Source: Fodinibius saliphilus (GTDB lineage Bacteria > Bacteroidota > Rhodothermia > Balneolales > Balneolaceae). Taken from it: a DNA stretch of 64,000 nt. Shown here in pieces: positions 60,972 through 64,000 of the stretch. Position 1 is the first letter of the stretch; each line of letters starts with the position of its first letter. The notes beneath the pieces are model-generated. The model was not told where the DNA came from and ran no database searches. It saw only the letters and a program-made list of their open reading frames with translations. The stretch covers positions 124,001 to 188,000 of the forward strand of contig NZ_VAWF01000003.1 in NCBI RefSeq assembly GCF_005869845.1. Direction: 5' to 3'. The position numbers and the translations under genes were made by a program.

Positions 60972-61780
60972 TAGAGATCGCCATACTATTGATTTTAGGT
61001 ATTATCGCAGGTATTGTTGCCGGACTATTTGGTCTGGGCGGTGGCGTATTATTTACCCCCATCCTCTTCTTTGTCTTGAGTGATGCCGGTATTGAAAACC
61101 CCGTAGTGTTAACTATTGGCAGTTCTCTGTTTTGTACTTTTATTGCTGCAGCAGGCAGCTCGGTCCGGCAGTTTCAGCAAAAGAATTTTTTCTGGAAAGA
61201 TGGGCTCAAAGTTGGGTTGATGGGGGCGGCAGGTGTTTATCTCGGAAAGCTTGTAATTACTTCACCATACTATAGTAAACAGGAGTTTGTCATCTTCTTT
61301 AGCCTGCTGTTGTTCTATGTTGCTTATATGTTTTATCGCAGAGGAAATAACAAGTCTAAAATAATTAAATCCAACAATAATGAGATAGCTATTTCACAAT
61401 CTCTTGTAACAGGGGGATTAGGGGGATTTGTGGCAGCCTTAGCCGGTATCGGCGGCGGTGGTGTAATGGTGCCCCTTCTCAACCTGCTCTATAAAAAGCA
61501 CTTTTCCCGTGCCGTCAGCATCTCGTCACTCGCTATTGTAATGATCTCACTGTCGGGATGGGTACAGCTTGGTTTGGCAGGTAAAGGTATTGAAACATTA
61601 ACTGCGTTCCATTGGGGGTACGTAGATTTTGGTGCAGCATTGCCGCTGGCCATAGGGGGGCTGTTCGGGGGTTTTGTGGGGGCTCTCTTTAACTTGAAAG
61701 TAGATCGACGCTACCTGCAGTTGGCTTTTGCAGTTCTGGCCGTGGGGATGGCTATCAAGTTAATTGCAGAAGTTTTTTAG
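60968..61780 (+). CDS. Sulfite exporter TauE/SafE family protein
   Basis: 270 aa from ATG at 60968. Eight-helix-type membrane protein: GIVAGLFGLGGGVLFTPIL (about 15-33) and GGFVAALAGIGGGGVMVPLLNLL (about 145-167) are the duplicated Gly-rich signatures of the family. It would export a small organosulfur or other anion across the inner membrane. Translational overlap with phzF (ATGA) suggests a joint pathway; one guess is export of a PhzF product or related toxic compound. Function is inferred only. Confidence 0.9.
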   Translation: MIEIAILLILGIIAGIVAGLFGLGGGVLFTPILFFVLSDAGIENPVVLTIGSSLFCTFIAAAGSSVRQFQQKNFFWKDGLKVGLMGAAGVYLGKLVITSPYYSKQEFVIFFSLLLFYVAYMFYRRGNNKSKIIKSNNNEIAISQSLVTGGLGGFVAALAGIGGGGVMVPLLNLLYKKHFSRAVSISSLAIVMISLSGWVQLGLAGKGIETLTAFHWGYVDFGAALPLAIGGLFGGFVGALFNLKVDRRYLQLAFAVLAVGMAIKLIAEVF

Positions 61781-61811
61781 CTTAAGAAGGCTTTGCAAAA
61801 CTATCTCCATA

Positions 61812-61902
61812 TTGTCATTCTGTCCGCCGTCAGGCGTATGAGAATCTCCTATTCATTTTTTGGCGTTTAAACCAAGATCCTGAACTGGATTCAGGATGAC
61901 AA
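61812..61902. repeat. 91-bp interspersed element with inverted termini
   Basis: TTGTCATTCTG (61812-61822) and CAGGATGACAA (61892-61902) are inverted copies with one mismatch, bounding a non-coding segment that contains GAATCTCCT-like and AGATCCTGAA/TTCAGGAT core words. It looks like the REP-like elements scattered in many Bacteroidota genomes. A partial related unit lies at 17711-17735. Confidence 0.6.
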
Positions 61903-61922
61903 GCTAGGTTTTGTAAAGCGCT

Positions 61923-62244
61923 CTAAAAGATTTTCCACCACGCTTTTTCTGTGATATCGAAGTCGTATGATTCGCTTTTTTCTTTCAGGATCGTTTTTAA
62001 GTTTTTAAACTCGTCGGCCGCTAGATAGGACAGTCGAAAGCGTTCTTTGGTTCCACTCTCATAAGTAAGGCGAAGACTGAATTTTGTGAGGGTAATATTA
62101 TCCAGCTTATTCCAATAAGTGTCAGCACTTCATCAAGGATTAGTTTATGGAGTTCAATGGCCAGTAAACCATACTACCAATGAATAGCATTCCTTTGGCG
62201 AAGAGCATGCTCCTGGTATCGGTATCTGTTTCGTAGGTGGCCAT
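61923..62244 (-). pseudogene. Remnant of a broken gene of unknown family
   Basis: On the minus strand an ATG at 62244 opens MATYETDTDTRSMLFAKG.. (34 codons) that stops at 62140. A second frame, offset from it, then reads SADTYWNKLDNITLTKFSLR and continues to a stop at 61923 with KAWWKIF at the end. The two halves look like the start and end of one small protein split by a frame-breaking deletion. The C-terminal part (FRLSYLAADEFKNLKTIL) recalls small bacterial PH-like domain proteins, but this is only an impression. Confidence 0.45.
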
Positions 62245-62259
62245 GTCCAAAAGAAATGG

Positions 62260-62304
62260 GATTAAAAAAATAGCTCACCCCCGTTTAAAAGCATGAGCTA
62301 TTTT
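62260..62304 (-). terminator. Intrinsic terminator of the S9 peptidase gene
   Basis: On the minus strand AAAATAGCTCA (62304-62294) pairs with TGAGCTATTTT (62277-62267) over a 16-nt loop and is followed by further T residues, 26 bp after the stop. Confidence 0.78.
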
Positions 62305-62329
62305 AAAAGAATAATTTAGGGATAAATAT

Positions 62330-64000
62330 CTACTTGGCTCCGTTGTCTTTCATGGCCGGGCGTTGCAAGTATGGCAAGCCATCAGTAATCCACTCAGGAG
62401 CTTCTTTACCTAAGAGATAATGCTCATGCCATTGGAAAGCACGGTTGGCATAGTCGATCTGGTTTTCTTCGCGAGCCAGCCCGTGGTTTTCTCCTTCATA
62501 TACCAGCATTACAAAGGGGTTTTGCATACGGCGCATCGTGTTGTACAGTTCAACACCTTGATTAAAGTCCACAGCACCATCTTGGGTTCCAAATTCTACC
62601 AAGAGTGGAGTACTTACCCCCTCCATTTGGAAGATAGGAGAGTTTTCTACAAAGTTATCCCAATCTTTCCACCATGGATCAGGAAAACGACCCTGACTAA
62701 CTTCAAATATATTAGCATCGGGCGTACCGGAATTCCAATACACCGAATTATACATGCTGATCATATTGGTAAGAGGGGCCCCTGCAACAGCTGAATTAAA
62801 CAAGTTTGTTTGCGTTATGATAAAAGTTGTTTGATACGCTCCCCATGAGTGACCGGTTAATCCAATTTGGTCTTTGTTAACCATTCCGGTATCAATCATT
62901 TTTTCTACTGCCGGTACTACGCTTTCAACTGCGGATATTCCGGGATTACTTAATTCGTAGGTGATATCCGGTTGGAAAACGAAATATCCTTCCGAAGAAA
63001 AGCGCCTAAAGTTATACGGATTTCTCTTCGTAGGAATGCTATACTGATGGGTTGTCTGTGATCGCTCTTCATAAATATAAGTGATCATCGGGTATTTTTT
63101 GTCAGGATCATAGTTGGCAGGGTAGAGAAGCCGGCCCTCTAACTGCTCACCGTTTGCATTGGTAAAAGTGACAACCTCATCATCAGCCCAGTAATAGTTA
63201 TCTTGTTGGGGATTGGTGTATGTCAAGGCTACCGGGTCAGCAAAGTCGTAGTCAACATGGAAGAAATCAGGAGAATCGGTAGCCGATTGTACCTGGTATA
63301 TATAATGTTCGGTAGAATCTGCTTTAGTAAGGCGGTTATACATTTTAGGTTCATAAACCAGGGTATGTGTTTGTCCGGCTTTACTAGTACGAGCATAGCC
63401 CCGATCTTTACTTTCATCTCCATACATAGAGAAATAGATGGTTTCGTCTTTGGCAATGCCTTTATTGTCGTAGTCGAATCGTACTTGTCGATAGCGAATT
63501 TTATCTTGAGTGCCTGACGTCAGCTTTTCTGTCTTACTTCCATCAGCCCAAATTTTGTATGCGTCATACTGGTCATAGACAATGAACCATCTGTCATCTT
63601 CGGCCCACTCTCCTCTGCCGAAAGGACGTCGGTTTTTACGCCCGTTAACATTAGTGAAGTTTTGAAAGCGGGTATTAATATTTTTGGTCAGATTTATATG
63701 TTTTCCTTTTTCAATATTGTAGACCCACCAGTTTTGATCTTTAAAATATTGTAGATATTTACCATCAGGTGAGTTTCTTATATATTCGTGCTTTTCAAGG
63801 ATTTTCTTGGATTCACCTGATGTTACATCAACCAGATATACATCTTTCCATTCCTCTTCAAAAGTGGGCTCATAGGGTTTAGGGTTATATCCCACCGCAT
63901 ATTGTTGGTTCCCGGTAAGGAATGTTTCTTCAAGCATTTCATTACCAATTTGCACAAAGGTGTTTTCATCTAAATGCCAGGCAGCAAGGTGATTCTCTTG
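62330..64000 (-). CDS. S9 family prolyl oligopeptidase-type peptidase (N-terminus cut by window edge)
   Basis: 556 codons are visible; the frame is open to base 64000, so the N-terminal part lies outside and the GTG at 63955 is not a true start. The visible first half (about 250 residues) belongs to the beta-propeller-like domain (repeated D-rich strands, WAEDDRWFIVYDQYDAYKIW). The alpha/beta-hydrolase half has the nucleophile Ser in GLTGHSWGAYQT, Asp in EFGTQDGAVDF and His in YEGENHGLA. In relatives it removes or cleaves oligopeptides after Pro or other residues, often exported. A terminator follows. Confidence 0.92.
   Translation of the reverse strand, partial: QENHLAAWHLDENTFVQIGNEMLEETFLTGNQQYAVGYNPKPYEPTFEEEWKDVYLVDVTSGESKKILEKHEYIRNSPDGKYLQYFKDQNWWVYNIEKGKHINLTKNINTRFQNFTNVNGRKNRRPFGRGEWAEDDRWFIVYDQYDAYKIWADGSKTEKLTSGTQDKIRYRQVRFDYDNKGIAKDETIYFSMYGDESKDRGYARTSKAGQTHTLVYEPKMYNRLTKADSTEHYIYQVQSATDSPDFFHVDYDFADPVALTYTNPQQDNYYWADDEVVTFTNANGEQLEGRLLYPANYDPDKKYPMITYIYEERSQTTHQYSIPTKRNPYNFRRFSSEGYFVFQPDITYELSNPGISAVESVVPAVEKMIDTGMVNKDQIGLTGHSWGAYQTTFIITQTNLFNSAVAGAPLTNMISMYNSVYWNSGTPDANIFEVSQGRFPDPWWKDWDNFVENSPIFQMEGVSTPLLVEFGTQDGAVDFNQGVELYNTMRRMQNPFVMLVYEGENHGLAREENQIDYANRAFQWHEHYLLGKEAPEWITDGLPYLQRPAMKDNGAK

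Larger units (their letters stand above)
61781..62329. other. Intergenic region with repeat and broken gene
   Basis: 549 bp without an intact gene. From the left: a 91-bp repeat (61812-61902), the 3' part of a broken gene (61923-62129), an incompatible upstream fragment in another frame (62140-62244), and the S9 peptidase terminator (62260-62304). Confidence 0.6.

Noticed and set aside
1-64000. CRISPR array, prophage, integrase, transposase, or toxin-antitoxin pair
   Set aside because: I saw no regularly spaced direct repeats, phage structural genes, transposases or TA-like small gene pairs; the window reads as core-type chromosome.

Overview
This looks like ordinary chromosomal sequence from a Bacteroidota-type bacterium, most likely Balneolota/Rhodothermota (Balneola, Gracilimonas or Fodinibius-like). 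The grounds are the overall protein character, the presence of TTG-N20/21-TAnnTTTG promoters (seen before carAB and tRNA-Lys), small families typical of that group, and a carbamoyl-phosphate synthase large subunit without its allosteric domain. The genus is an inference; no rRNA is present. I see no prophage, IS element, CRISPR array or classical defence island.

Layout. 1-3.5 kb: a cut-off AraC-type regulator, a PlsC-like acyltransferase and an NhaC-type antiporter. 3.5-6 kb: FtsH with a tiny downstream gene, then tRNA-Lys. 6-12.4 kb (+): an MBL hydrolase, a HIT protein, AroQ, a lipid-linked sugar flippase, a NYN/cold-shock-like fusion protein and formate-THF ligase. 12.5-28.7 kb (mostly -): mdh, ddl-SBP-nadK, recQ, carAB with a long attenuator-like leader, a CPXCG protein, a penicillin-acylase family enzyme with a small membrane partner, and a dimethylargininase-like enzyme. 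28.9-33.1 kb: a DUF58 protein, an SDR and a two-component system.

33.3-42.4 kb (+) is a heme biosynthesis run, hemH-hemA-hemC-hemD-hemE-hemF-hemB-hemL plus a DUF6787 membrane protein. Protoporphyrinogen oxidase (hemG) lies nearby at 47.7-49.1 kb, so the window encodes every enzyme from glutamyl-tRNA to protoheme by the oxygen-dependent, protoporphyrin route. The ferrochelatase carries a cysteine-rich insertion. Next to hemG, and separated from it by a 25-bp palindrome, is a (+) cluster at 49.2-53.6 kb: an FbpA-like ferric-iron binding lipoprotein, an outer-membrane porin, an FMN-binding exported protein, a four-helix membrane protein and the flavinyltransferase ApbE. No ABC permease or ATPase is present. 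I read this as a possible flavin-based periplasmic iron-handling system coupled to heme synthesis; it is the best candidate for something undescribed here.

53.6-64 kb: an SGNH hydrolase, an AhpD-like protein, a barrel-only Omp85 protein, a second HemD-like protein, MutS2, a PhzF-TauE/SafE pair, a 550-bp stretch with a short interspersed repeat and a broken gene, and an S9 peptidase cut by the window end.
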